Shown here: in pieces, positions 35,465 through 49,000 of the stretch | How the letters are laid out: each line of letters starts with the position of its first letter | Position numbering within the stretch: the first letter of the stretch is position 1 | Assembly: GCF_030704535.1 (NCBI RefSeq) | Contig: NC_081811.1 | Span: 4,381,001-4,445,000 of the forward strand | DNA from: Vitis vinifera | Taxonomy: Eukaryota; Streptophyta; Magnoliopsida; Vitales; Vitaceae | Direction of reading: 5' to 3' | DNA length: 64,000 nt | Translations under genes and position numbers: made by a program | Notes under the pieces: generated by a model | The model's input: only the letters and a program-made list of their open reading frames with translations | What the model was told of the DNA's origin: nothing | The model's database searches: none

Positions 35465-37267
35465 ACAGAAGGAACAAAATTGAAGTCTATGTATGCGAAT
35501 AAATAGTACAGTTGTGGAGAAGGAAGTCTAGAGTGGTTCCCACGACCTTGGTTCGTTGACATAGGGCATTGTCTCATTCCATGCTTTTGCTCGAAGTATT
35601 TCTGGATATTATTTAAAGAGAATATGCCTAATATTATAGAATTGCTCTTAAGGGAAATGAAGGGACGGCCTTGTTTATATAAAATCTGAGGTAATGAAAT
35701 AAGATTTAAGTACAAGAATCCAACTACCTAGTAATATGACTTGAATGATACAAATAAATGGAATTTGGGTATAAAGTCTTAACACCTCGAAAGTTACTTA
35801 TGATATTAAATGATTAGCGATAATTTTTTCGTATATAAAAAAAGACATTAAAAAATTTCTCTTGCTTTTGATTGTGAATAATATAATTGAAGTTTTGGAT
35901 GTTAAATAAAACGTTAGGTGTCATTCAAATTTTTTTTTTAAAGGTAAGGTCGTATTTATTTTTTTAGTTAATTTTAAATAAAACTTAAAGCTAAATAACA
36001 TTTAATAGAGTTAAATATTAAGTTTTTTTTTAATGTTTTATTTTTATTAAGATTTTTTTTTTAAAAAAAGGAATAATTTATTTTTAAAATTTTAAAAAGT
36101 CAAAGTCAACTATTTTAATTTTTTATATTTAATAAAAAATTTTAAAAATAAATAATGAATTAACAAAAAGTAAGAAAAAATAAATTATCTAAAATTTAAA
36201 AACAAATTATTTTCAATAAAAAGTTAAAAAGAAAAATAACACCTAAGGTTGTGTTTGAATATTAAATTTTTTTTTTTTTGAAAAAAAAATATCATGAGAG
36301 AAGAGAATCACGAGGGAATACAATAAAAGAAAAAATAGAATAAAAAATTAAATTCAATAACTTTTACTTACGTTTTGTTAATTTCATTATCCTAAAATAA
36401 TTAAATCACATTGAATATTGAAAGTACCTAAAAAATTGTTAGGAAAATTCCAGCAAAAATAAAAAAAATGACATTAATATATATGAAAAAAAAAATATTG
36501 AAGCTGAGGACAACAACCAAATATGAATTAAAATAAATTCACTGGTTCAAAGAGAACAATGGATGCAATTGGTTTTTAGGTTGCTGACATTCTTTTGTTG
36601 CTTGTACTTGTTGAGCCCTTCCGTTTTCTGCAGTTTTCTATTCAGTTGAATAATATTTTCCTTCCATCCAAGCACCCGTGCCAACCCCACCCACAGAAAA
36701 ATATAGAGATTACAAGCATGCCACAACTGATCATCATTTTAATTCCCATCAAGGCCTTATCTACTTCCACAGTCAACCATACAATATTTCCAAGTGGGAA
36801 ACACACATTTTCTTTCCTTCCAAACATCATTTTCTCTCAACAAACTCGAGATATTTTTGGAATATTCTGACCCATTCGTTTCTGAATTTTTAAAACCGAG
36901 TCGTTTTGCCGTTTGCGTGATGTCCAAACCGAGAATCTTCAATTTCTATTATTATTTTTTCACTAAGGTTTTCCATCAACCGGCAGTGTTTGACCATGAT
37001 TCTGACAATCCAACGGCCCAGATTCTCCTGGCTAATCAATTATTGAACGGTCGTTATCATTCCTACAAGTTTATAGCGTAAGCCTTGGAGTAAATATTTA
37101 CGACTTTTATGTTCCAATTTATTTGAAAAGATATTTCATTGATCAATGCACTAATGTTGAAAATTATTGTAAACTAAAACGGTCACATTTTAATTTTTAA
37201 AAGTAATTAAATTTTAAATTTTTTTTAAAAGTATTTAAAATCATTTTGTATGATTTTTCAAATTTCT
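35465..37267. other. AT-rich intergenic DNA
   Basis: Upstream region of the membrane-protein gene (to about 35.8 kb), then simple A/T-rich DNA. Short overlapping frames at 36595-37081 on both strands have no domain or codon bias and are not called. Confidence 0.4.
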
Positions 37268-37588
37268 AATAATATTAAAATATTTGGAAAACAGAAAGAT
37301 TCATGTGAAATGTTTAATTGACACTTGACCATGTCAAATAGACCTTGTTTTGTTGTGAGAATTCTTAATTTGTGAGCTGTAGTGGGACTTATGTTACCAC
37401 AAATAGATATGAAAGCAAATGTATGATTCAAAGCCGATGTTAAAGATTACAAATTAATTTATCATACTCCTAAATATGATATCAAACCTAGATATGTTGA
37501 CAATATTCCGAGTAACCCCTCAATTTGGAGTTCCACCTGAAGAAGCAAGGGTTACGGTAGATGCTAAATCTTCTATTGGTACATTGGA
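37268..37588 (+). pseudogene. rbcL: Nuclear insertion of plastid DNA (NUPT): atpB-rbcL spacer end plus rbcL start
   Basis: About 320 bp match, from memory of the conserved plastid sequence, the end of the atpB-rbcL spacer (TAGACCTTG, TTGTTGTGAGAATTCTTAAT) and the first 60 or so codons of rbcL: ATG at 37391, GTTAAAGATTACAAATT near 37438, then ATTCCGAGTAACCCCTCAA near 37505 and GGAGTTCCACCTGAAGAAGC near 37529. A TGA stop (GGA to TGA) and many C-to-T or G-to-A changes are present. That is the usual decay of organelle DNA in the nucleus. The boundaries are approximate, and there is no function. Confidence 0.88.
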
Positions 37589-40500
37589 AAAATTAATTCA
37601 ATAGTTGATTAAGATAATGATGATAATGATAAAAGTATTTTAAATCAATTTATACGGTCTTTAAATTTTTTAATAATTAATTATAAAAAATGATAATGAC
37701 ATAATAATAATAATAATAATAATTCCATTGCATTGAAACAAACAACTCTTTATAACTTTTTTTCTTATAAGAATTCAAAAAAATATCAATCATTTTCCTA
37801 TTTTATATAACTTACTAGGATGGCATACAAAATATTAATTTTTCTATAATATGTAAATAATATATACATACTTGTTATCATAATTTTGGGCCATAAATTA
37901 TTTTATATAATTTTATTGTAAGAAAATATAAAAATAATGATTGAATATTTATAACCTCTAATTACATCAATTTTATGAAGTTGTACAAAATTATTAATTA
38001 GTAATTTTGGTCTTGTTAATTATGTTGCTTATGACTAAGTACAATTTTAGTTTATAAAAAATATTTTTTTATATGGCTTCCAATTACATAAATTTTAATA
38101 TTTATTAATTAAAATTTGAGCCATTGTGTAATAATGTAAAATAATTGAAAAATTATAATAATTACAGAAAGATAAAAATTGTATTATGGTATACCTTTGG
38201 GTTATACAATAGAATTAGAATTAGTAATTATTTGTATACCTTCCAATAAAGGAATTGTTAATAGTTTTGTTGGTATAAAGATAATTACAAATCATCTATA
38301 TAACTTTTGATATAAGATAAATAAAAATTTTAATAATAAAAATATGTTTACATATTTTTAGAAATAAGAGCTTATGCAAAAATAAAACTACATACATTTC
38401 TAAATATGATTGAATGTTTTATGTAAGCAAAAACATTAAGAAAGAGAAAATTGACTATGGAGTTGGTAGAGATACTCATTGTACAAAAAAAAAAGATGAG
38501 AACACATAGAACACCATAGGTTAAAAAAATGGAAAATATTTTTTTTCCTTTTTTTTTTTTGTTTTTGGAATAGTGACAACCATGAAAAGCAACTTTCTTT
38601 TTTTGTTCTATGAAAACAAAGCCTTTAAAAATATGAAGAACATAAAAAATAAAAACATTTTTTTATTAAATGTGTTTTTGGTTTTTAAAAATAGAAAATA
38701 GTTTTTGAAAAAACCAACTAAACAGACCCTAAGGTTCACGTGAATTAACTTTTTTCTAAATCATTTTAAGCTGATTAAATTCTCTTGTAATTTATGTAAA
38801 TTAAAGAAATATTCATTTTCATAAAAGTTTTTATTTTAACTTGTGTGACTAATTATTTCATCTTTAATAAATTTTTTAGAATATAAATATTATTTTTGAA
38901 ATTGATGGCTTTGATTTTACTTTCGATTTCTAACCGACAACAAAATGTTTTTCGAAAAGGGTTTTAATACAAAAGTAAATAAAATATTACTTCTAATAAA
39001 ACCTTTTTAAAAAAAAAACTTATATATTTGTTTGGTGTTTAATAACAATTTTATGATATCATATTTGAGTTAAAATTAAAAAAAGAAAAAAAAAAGTAAA
39101 GAAAACATAATCCCCATTTGCATTAATTTCTTAAAAGCAAAAAAACTCATCTTTAAGTTTAATTAAAGCCTGTTTGGATATTTTTATTAAAAAAATTTAT
39201 GATTTAAAATGAAATTTAATGTGAAAATCAATACTACTCATAGAAACTTTATTTTTAGTTATATAAAAAATTATTGTATATTATATAAAACTTTTACCAT
39301 ATTAATATTGATTTTTAATAATTATGATTTTTATTTCGGTCTTTGACTTTTATCCAAATTCAAAAATAAAAAATTATCTCAAATAAATCCTTAATCCTAA
39401 AAGTCAAAAGTATTGTTACTTACCTCTTTTAAAATTATAAATTAGGACTCTTATTGCTGACGTCAAAAATAAGAAGCTACCAAATCTTGTCATAATCCAC
39501 ATCAAAGCCACATCATTTTCTATAATCTTGTGGAAAATTCTTAAAAAATGTATCTTTCAATCTTGCCAACTTTATTTGACCGGTGGATTTCAGAAACAAC
39601 GTGCAGAGGCAAAGCCATAAAAGTCACATTAAGTAGCCGAGCATGTACATCGACCTACCCACAAGCCCCTCATCAATGTTGTGGCCCTACTCTTTTCACC
39701 TTCTTTCAATTTTCCAAAATCATAAGCCCTGCCCATATCATATAGTAAATATATTTGTTTTAATGTTCTTTAGATTCCAGCATTCATTCATTTATCTGTA
39801 CCTTCTGGACATTATCAGAGGGCCCATATGATTTCCTTGCAGAAAATATTTTCTTATCTTATTATTATTATTTAAATATTTGATGACATGTAATGTAATT
39901 TCTTTACATGCTTATTTCTAAAAGTATGCTTGTGAAATTGTTCAAATCATGTACGATAAACCAACTTAATAACTTATAGCAGTTTAATATCTTAATTTAA
40001 ATTATTAAATAAATTAAATATTTTTTATAAAATAATTTAATGATTTAAAATAAAAAATATCTTTAAATAATAAAGTAAAAATAATTATTTTATTCTTAAA
40101 TCTATATTTTTATTTTTATTTTATTTTCCACTTTGTTCTAATTACCTCTGCAATCTTTTTTGCTTCTTCATGACCTTCACCGTTACTCAATCTTTTTTAT
40201 CTTAATTATAATTTATGAGAATAAATATGTCAATTTAATGATATAAAATAAGTTTTAAGTTAGTTTTATCAAACAATCTTAATACTTAAAGTGAAAATTA
40301 AATAATAAGTTTTAAATAAATAATTTAAGTATAATTTAACTTAAAATCTTTTTAAATAATTAAATAATAAATATTAAATTTTACCAAACAATCGATTACT
40401 TTTCAAGTATATTTAAGTATTATTTAACACAACTTTTTATTTGTTTTTTTAACAAAAAACTAAAACCTAAATTTTAATTGTTAAACAGTGCTTTTGATTG

Positions 40501-42782
40501 AAACTTATGATTTCTTTGAAAGTCAATTCAAATTTAGGTTTTATTTATTTATTTATTTATGAAAAAAGTAAAGTTGAGATGTTATTAGAAATGAACATAT
40601 GTAAAGAGATGTCTCATAATTTAAATTGTATGTAGATTTCTTTGAAATTATTTGGAGAATTCCTTAATTAAAAGGTATAATGATATGTTCAATGGGACTT
40701 TAATTAACACAGGACAAATTTGAATGAGCACAAAATTAAGATCAAGTCATCATAAGTAGTTATAGTAGTGTACCCAACATTAAGCTCTAGTGTTGATTGA
40801 ATTAATAGTGGTAAGCTCTTCTAAATTTTCTTAGGAAATATGTATGACAAGAGTGTTAAATAAATGGATGTAGAACGAAGTAAAATTAATTTCTTAAACT
40901 TATTAAGTATTGGGTGAAAAAAAAAAAACTTATTTATTTATTTTATAATAGAGGGATGAAATTTATTATAATTTATTACATAACAATATCCTCAAGATAT
41001 TTAAATTTATTCTTTTTTCTTAATAAAGATTTTATTCACGCCCCAAATAATTATAATATGAATAATGCATTATATTATATCAAACACATAGACTATGTTT
41101 GACCTTGAAAGTTTAAGGACGGTGAGGAAAAGAAAATCCAAAAGAAAAAAGTGAAGAAAAATGATTTTTTTTTTATATTCTACTTTAAATTCATTTTATT
41201 TATTTAATTTTTTTATATAAAAATTAAATAATTTAGAAATTTATAAGTTTCTTACTAATTTTAATTATTTTTAATAAAATCAAAAGAAAATCATTTTTTT
41301 AGGGTTAATTTTATTCACTTTTCTTTAGGTTTTGACTAAATATAAGTTTGAAATTTAAAAAAAAAAAGAGAAAAAAAACTTTCCTTATTTTGAGTGAAAT
41401 GGAATGTGAGTAAAAATTAAAAACGACTATAATAAAGAAGGTTTTTGATGAAACTTCAAAACCCGAGGGGTAGTTAATGAAATTAACTTCTTTCTTTTTT
41501 TTTTAAACATTTTTTTATGTTTCCTGTAATCCTCACACAAAATTGATTCCTCCAAAACGGAATTAATTTCTGGGTTTACACATATTTCTCATTCCAAACT
41601 CAAAAACCCTTTTTAAAGCGTAAAAGTTTTTATATCCATTTGATTAATTTTATTAACTTTTTTTAATAAATAATTCATATAAATATAAAAAAATATTAAT
41701 TTTTATAAAAGCTCTATTTTAACATAAAAAATTATTTAAATTTAATAAAACTTTTACGTTATACCCTTAAAAAAGTTTTATGATTTTAATATAGATTCAC
41801 CTAAAGCCAAGAATTGAAACTTATCCAAATAGTCTAATAGAAATGAGCAGTATAGGAAATAAAACTTTTACAATATTCCCCTCAAAAATTATGATTTTAA
41901 TTTAGTTTCCACGTAAAGCCAAAAATCGAAAACTAACCACAAAGGATCTAATGGGAATGAACAGTAAAGGGAATCAAACTGCAAAGGGAATCACCCCATT
42001 TCTTTTCATTCCAGTGGAATCTAAGTAACAAGGGCATTAAAGAATTGGGAAACGTTGGGACACCAAGCTGACCTGTCACCACAGCCTCACTCCTTCATGA
42101 TTCATGCACCACCAAAGTCCAAAGCCAAAATCTGCTAAAATGTACCAGACGACACGTGTCATCCCACTGAATCCAGTAATGCTAAGCCCACCGTTAGTCT
42201 CCTCCTTTTTATCTTTCTTTCCCATTTGTAACCTGTCAAAGTGTGTCCAAATTCATCAGGCTTGGGATTTGGTGAGGCACACAGGGAGAGTCCCAAAAGA
42301 ATAGCCCACAATCAACCACCCCATTGTCTCCACCCAATCAGATGCCTGTATATATCAATGTCTCTTCATAAAAGAAGGGAAAAAATATCTGAATCTTTAT
42401 AAAGATATATGTGTGTCTAATGTGAATATTGCAATGCAACTGTATGTGGGTGGTTTTTTTATTGCAAGGTTGGGTGGTGGTGACATGCATAGTTGTTAAT
42501 TAGCTTTTATAATAAATGAGTGAAAAGAAAGAGAGAAAGCAACTTTGAGGGAGGGACAGAGAGGGAGGGGAGGTTTGTCATCTCATGCCTATCTCTCTTT
42601 CTCTCTCTTAATCAATTGGAGCTCTGATTTTGATCCATTTTTCTTTTTTCTTTTTGCCTTTCTTTATGGCTTCTTCCACCTCTTTTGCAGCTTCATCTTC
42701 ATAACAACTCTTCTCTGTCCTTTATCAGCTTTTTGGGATAATATAGTAAGAAGAAGAAGGAGAGGAAAGTCAGGAATTTGTC
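37589..42782. other. Long AT-rich intergenic stretch and WRKY promoter
   Basis: About 5.2 kb with no supportable gene. The frames at 39548-39831, 40914-41102 and 42104-42304 are short and domain-free. Fragments ending in GCCTGTTTGG or AAACAGACCCTAA (38723, 39170) look like termini of dispersed hAT-type non-autonomous elements. From about 42.3 kb the composition changes to a gene promoter, with a GA/CT-rich leader at 42520-42620. Confidence 0.45.
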
Positions 42783-44050
42783 ATGGATGGTTCTGTAAAG
42801 GTTTCCAAAGAGCTGAAACATGAAACTCAGGCATCCAAAAAAAGGTGGGTGGGTGTGGCCCTTTTTTTCTTTTTTTTTTGGGGTTTTGTTTTATATGATT
42901 TTTGCTTTGAGGTTTATGGTTTTGTGGGAAGTTTTGGGTGGTTTGAGGCTGTTTCTTTCTGCATTTTATGTTATGTGGCATTTATGGGCTTCTTTTCTTC
43001 TTTTTTTTTTTTTTTCCTGTGGGGTTTATAGAAGGGTGGTTCAGAAGACTGTGGTTACAGTGAGGATTGAAGCAAATGTTGGAAAACAGAAGAATGAAGG
43101 GCCGCCATCGGATTTTTGGTCTTGGAGGAAATATGGGCAAAAGCCTATAAAAGGATCTCCTTATCCAAGGTTCAGTTTTAGCTTTTTCTTATGAATTAAT
43201 TGCATCTTCTCTCCTTTCTTGGTCTACATGTTCAATTTCTGGCTTTTGGGTTTACACTTTACAGTTTACATATCTCTTGTTGCCTCAAAATTCTGAGTGA
43301 AGTAACCCCATTCCCAACTGTTCCATGTGGCCCGTTTGGAAAGTGGTGTAGCATGAATTTTGGGTTCAATATGGATTTTCTTTTCTTCCATTTCCTCGAT
43401 TTTCACCAAAGGGTGATGCAAAAGTTTTGCTGGATTTGTACTTCATTTCTTTCCATAATCTCTCTCTTTCTCCACATCTAGTATTCTCACTTTTTCTTTA
43501 TTGCTTGCCATTATCTTTCAGGGGCTATTATAGGTGCAGCACATCAAAGGGGTGCTCAGCTAAAAAGCAAGTGGAGAGATGCAGAACAGATGCTTCAATG
43601 CTTATCATTACTTACACTTCTAGTCATAACCACCCAGGCCCTGATCTCTCAACCACTCCCAACAGCCTAAACCAACCAAAAGACCCCCAAACACAGCCCA
43701 TTGAAGAAACCCCCACAACCCCAAAAGAAGATCATCAACCACAACAACCCATCACCATGGCCAGTGATGAAGATGCAAGTGAAGATCATTTCCACTACTT
43801 CCAATCCACAATCAGCCATGAAGAAGACCCATTTAAAGTGAACCTAGAGAAAACCCATGATTCATTAGGTGTCGTATTTGATGAGCAGCCCCTTGCTTAT
43901 CCACATCTCATGACCTTCTCAACACCCAAATCAGAAGAAAATGACTTCTTTGATGAGCTTGAAGAACTACCCACATCTTCATCTTTCACAAGCTTCATGA
44001 GGAGCGGCTTCAACTTCTTTGATGACAGGATTCTTGTGCTCCCTTCTTGA
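42783..44050 (+). CDS. WRKY transcription factor, group IIe
   Basis: Three exons, 42783-42844, 43032-43169 and 43522-44050, give 242 residues. WRKY proteins bind W-box DNA (TTGAC) and regulate defence, stress or development. The domain reads [18 protein letters not shown] | [18 protein letters not shown] and continues to HNHPGPD. The zinc ligands fit C-X5-C-X23-H-X-H. The second intron falls at the conserved PR site between PYPR and GYYR. The N-terminus is short and basic. The C-terminal half is rich in Pro, Gln, Asp and Glu, as in activation regions, and ends RILVLPS. The single domain and the spelling of the finger place it in group IIe; I do not name the orthologue. The leader is GA/CT-rich. 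Confidence 0.93.
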
Positions 44051-46057
44051 TCCAAGTACCCTTTTTTTGGGACCTTGCAGCCTTGGAAAAAATGTACTCA
44101 ATATGTGCATATATGTTATACCCACTACTAGTAATCCTTCTATTTAGCATCTTTTTAGTTTCTTTCTCTCATCTGGGTTCACAATCTGAGAAAGTCGCAT
44201 CACTTTGCCAAGCCTGCCTTCCCCCCCCCCACCCCCAAAAAAAAGCCCACCACTTTGGCTTGAGCAAAAGCTAGTGGAGAAGCTATATGTTAAAAGTTGT
44301 GTTTCTAGAGATTGGGATTGAATGCTCTTGGCAGATGAGAAACCCACCAAGCCCCATGTAGAAAGTGAGGATAAGTGTATAGGTAAAGGCTTCCTAGTGG
44401 TTGTGTCTTCGCTCACATAATAATTAAAAATAAGATAGCACGAGATTCACGAGGTATATAGTTGCACAAAGATGATTTTTCTTATCTGAATTGAATCCTT
44501 CTTATTTTTCTGGTTGGAGGGGTTGATGTGGTGGAACTGTGGAAGAAGAGATGGTTTGCTTTTTTGGCTGTTTGTGAAAGCATGATTTGACATGATTTTT
44601 TTGGTTTGGGTTGGGTTGGGTTCCATGACATCCCCTCTTCCAAAAAGTTTTATGGTACTTTTGTTTTTGGTGTTTTGAGCTGTGTCACAGATTCCCCTCA
44701 ACAAAAATGCAAAATTCAATATCCACAAAGCATCCTTTTCTGAGTGTTGCATGAGATTCCACTCACAGAATAATGATGCTCTCTCCTTATTATTTCTCTT
44801 TATGTTTAAAACTACTTTATTGAATTATTTCTTACATATGTTTTTCCTTTCAAATGTGATCTGTGGCACTCTCCTCAGTAGGATCATCAATACCATGTTA
44901 AGAAAGAAAGAGAAAATGCTCATTAGTGTGATGGTAATTTATGAGATTACCATTTAGCATTTAGAACAATGGAATGGCATGAAATTGATACTTTCACATC
45001 TTACATATATTATGGGTAATGTAGGAGACATTTATATTTTTTCCAACTTGTGACCATACGATGGGAAAGTGAGGTCTTGTCTTTGCTCTTTGAAACAATG
45101 GGCGCCTCTGGCTGTGTTGGGTACAATTAGATGAACACTAATCGGTGAGTATGGATCCTGGTGGCCAAATTTCCTTGGGAATATTTTGTCCATTTAGGAG
45201 AGCTTTAGACTGTCTTTGGTCAACGTTTTCCAACACTTTCTTTTTGGCTTTTAGGATAAAAACACAGTGAAGACATATTTGATTCGAGCATATCCTGATC
45301 ATTTCACTTATTTTTTGAATTTTTTATAAAAATAGTTGAATACATATAAAAAATAAAACATTGTAGATGAAAATTATTTTTAAGAAATATGAAAAAACAT
45401 TAGAAATTTGTTTTGAATGCTGTTCCCAAAATCTATTATTTTAAGGACTTTTTACTAAAAACATTTACAAATAGACCAAATACACCTTCTTTTCAAGAAT
45501 TGAGCAAATATGAAACTCTGATCAAATTTCAGGGCCAAACAAACAAATTCAAAATTCAATTATTTCTGACCATTAAAGAAGCTTCGGTACACAACCAAAC
45601 TGAACTGGAAGCAGAAGAATCCTTGACATAGCTTTTCTTCATTTGCAGAAGTTCAAGATTTACCTGAATCCATTTTCATTTGAATTAAGGAAATCGTTTT
45701 AGGACCACAAAAAACCATCCAAGAATTTACTTAGTGTTGATTCTCAGAAACTGCGATTCAAGAGGTAATGTATTACTATATCAGCATGATGGGTGCCTTT
45801 TGTTTTTTTGATAAGCAAATTTTTGTTCCCAGACTTGAGCCTGGAACCTCCCACAAACCCTTCCCTTAAAGCACAAAGTCAACATTTGTTCAGAGTCAAC
45901 CCATTTCTCAAGCTTTAGTTCCAGGAAATCAGTACCAGAGATTAATTTCCTGTGGCCCATAGAAATAAATATGATTCAGCAATTAAATATCAGTCCCATT
46001 AACTCTACAAAATTCATTGCAGCAATCACTATGGCAAGTTTCATGCCAAACAAGACT
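44051..46057. other. Intergenic: WRKY and CLPP5 3' regions
   Basis: Convergent genes with 2 kb between stops. It holds a C/A homopolymer run (44220-44245) and a T-run with GATAAGC near 45806 that resembles a LINE 3' terminus on the minus strand. Short frames here lack any domain. Confidence 0.4.
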
Positions 46058-49000
46058 TCACTGATCTGCAGTAGCCACCAGAGGCTTGAGAGCCTTTAGA
46101 GGATTCAAGATAACGCCATCTATAAGTCCATACTCCTTGGCTTCTTTTGCGCTCATGAAGAAATCACGATCAGTGTCTTGGTTGATCTTCTCAAGGCTCT
46201 GACCGGTGTGGTAGGAGAGATACCCATTCAGATTAGCCTTGTGATGCAGCATTTCATTTGCCTGAGAAGGGATAAAATGATGGCCACTAATCAGGTCTTT
46301 TTTTTTTTTTTTGATGAGTAAAGCAACAGTGTATTATAAACAAAAAGTGCCAAAACAGCGCTCCGAAGTACAAGGGTAAAAACGCAAATAAAAGAAGTAA
46401 CAAAGAAAAATGCATAATACCTTTTAGTATATTTATAGCACACTGCTCATGAAGATAACTCTCCTGTCTTTGTCCAAAGCATTAATTATGTAAATGGTAG
46501 ATCTACAGTCCTTAACTAAAGCTTTCCTATGCCGACACTCTAAGCAAGTTGCCTATGGATGTATTTCCTTGGATTACTATAAAATTATACATACCCAGAA
46601 AAAGGCCAAAGGTGGTTTTAATTGTTTGGTCGTGCTGATTTTTGGTACAGGCTGCCCATTGTCTGTTTGTTAAATTTCCAGTTGTCTAACAGATTGTGAC
46701 TCCATAGCCATGTCATCGAATAAGAATTGATGAAATCCCTTGGAAATGAGCTATTTCTATTTGTTTTCATAGCACATCTCAAGTCACTGGAACTATTGTT
46801 TATTAATTATTTGGCAACTGAAAACAATATTCCAACTTCAAAAATACATTAGACAAATTTTGAAATGAAAACAGTTTTTTGAGAAGTTATGCTAAAAACA
46901 TGGTGATTTTTTAAAACAAATTTGAGAGGTTTTTCAGGTGTTTTTATAGTGTGTTCTGAGAAGAACTAGGCCGGGAACATTGCATTGTACAAGTACAGTG
47001 CCTTCAAAGAAAATAGACGTAGAAAACAGTTTCGCATATCTGTTCCTTGAAGTAACAGAAAATTGCTTTTAAAAACTGTTTTCAAAAACTGATTTAAACA
47101 TTGTCAAAGAGACCCTAAATCTCTATCACTACATGAAACCTAAAAAACAATCCTCCAATATACACAACTAATAATGAATCTCAAATTTTAAAAATAATCC
47201 TGTACATCCATCAGTATATAAAGGGTTAATTTCCCTATGGGACAAAGACATCATAATGTATCTGCTGTATTAGATAAGGTACATCAACATGTAATCGACA
47301 GAAACAAATGGTGGAATGAAAGCAAGAGAGAAACAACACACCTGAATATCTATGTCAGTTTGCCCACCTTGAGCTCCACCGAGAGGCTGATGGATCATGA
47401 TCCTTGAGTTTGGCAAGCTATATCTTTTTCCTTCAGTTAAGAGGGAGGTGACAGACACATGTCAAAGCACACCAAAAAGCATATGCCACGAAGTGGAACT
47501 CCAAACCACTAACAACAAAAGCCTAGGAAATTACTTACCCTTGGTGCCACAGCTAAGCAGGAATGCTCCCATGCTGTTCATGGAAAATAAAAAAAAATAA
47601 AAAAAAGCAAATCAATCACTAAGAGAAAATCTTGGTTTAACCTCTAATACTAAAGCCACAATAAAGACCCATCAGCAACCACATAGTTTAAGCAAGAATA
47701 TTTGACCAATGCATCAATTAGCAGACCAGAAATAGTTTTAGATTGCAATAAGCATAAAATCTATTTGAAGTCATCAAATCGTACATAGAATTATACTTAC
47801 TGAAAAAAGTCCCAATTATAAGAAATCAACTAAATTGACACTTCCATAAAGACATTTGAGATTAGCAGACTGCATCAACTCACAAACCAATAATTAGGAG
47901 TGACAATTGGGTCATGTCATGTCAGGGGAAAAAATCATGAAAGTTAGTTAACTCAAACATGATCTGTTCAATAGTTATATCAGATTTCTTTCACATGAAC
48001 ATGACATGTTTATTATATGGGTAACACAACACAACACAACCCATGTAACCCATTTAATAAATCGGTAGAATTGGGTTGGCCTGATGTATATTAAATTAAC
48101 ATGAAAATTACATAATCATTTAACCCAAATATGATTATGGCACACCTAACACAATTAAGACTTGGTTAACTCATTTAAAACATTAAATTTACATGAATTG
48201 TAAATCAGCCTATTTTTCAAAATGATTTGCCAAATTTTTTTTTTTGATAAGTAAAAGAGAAGAAATTGTATTGAAAAGAGACGCTAAAATGGCGACTCAA
48301 AAAGATACAGCATAGGAATACCCCCCTCCCCGGCTGGGACAAAAAAAGCCTTCAAAAGTGGAGGGGCCAAAAAAACCACCTTCATCGAGTTGAGAACCTG
48401 CCCAATCAATGAAACCTACTAAAGACGGAGGACCATCTTTTATGAACAATTTTGTCTCTGACCAAAGAAAATAAATAAAAGAACTCTTAAGTCTTTGAAT
48501 GGACAACACATCATCTTCAAATGCAATTTTGTTCCTTACCTTCCAACCGTCCAAAAAATACATAAAGGGCCTGCTCTCCAAACTTCCTTTCTCTTTTTTC
48601 CCACAAAAGACCCATTCCAACCCAAGAGCATCATTTTAACAGAGGCTGGCGGTGCCCACTGCACCCTGAAGAGAGTGAAAAACAACGCCCAAAGAGTCCT
48701 TATCTTGGCACAGTGAAGGAGGATATGATCTATCGATTCCTCATGCATTTGGCAAAGGTAGCATCTATTTGCTAAAGGCCATCCTCTTTTTTGAAGTTGG
48801 TCCAAAGGGCCTTCCTGCAAGTTGCTTCCCACCCAAAAAAACTCACTTTGGGCTGCACACATGATTTCCAAATGACATTCAATGGGAAAAAGGCTGATGG
48901 TCCAGATTCTAGGGCTTTGTAGAGAGACTTAACTGAGAACCTCCCACATTTAATCTCTATCCAAAGCACCCTATTTTCCACATCCCACTAAACACTCTTC

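Noticed and set aside
36595-37081. Frames on both strands before the plastid insertion
   Set aside because: Short, no motif and no codon bias.
37391-37588. Working rbcL gene
   Set aside because: In-frame stop, missing most of the gene and heavy decay; it is an inserted plastid fragment.
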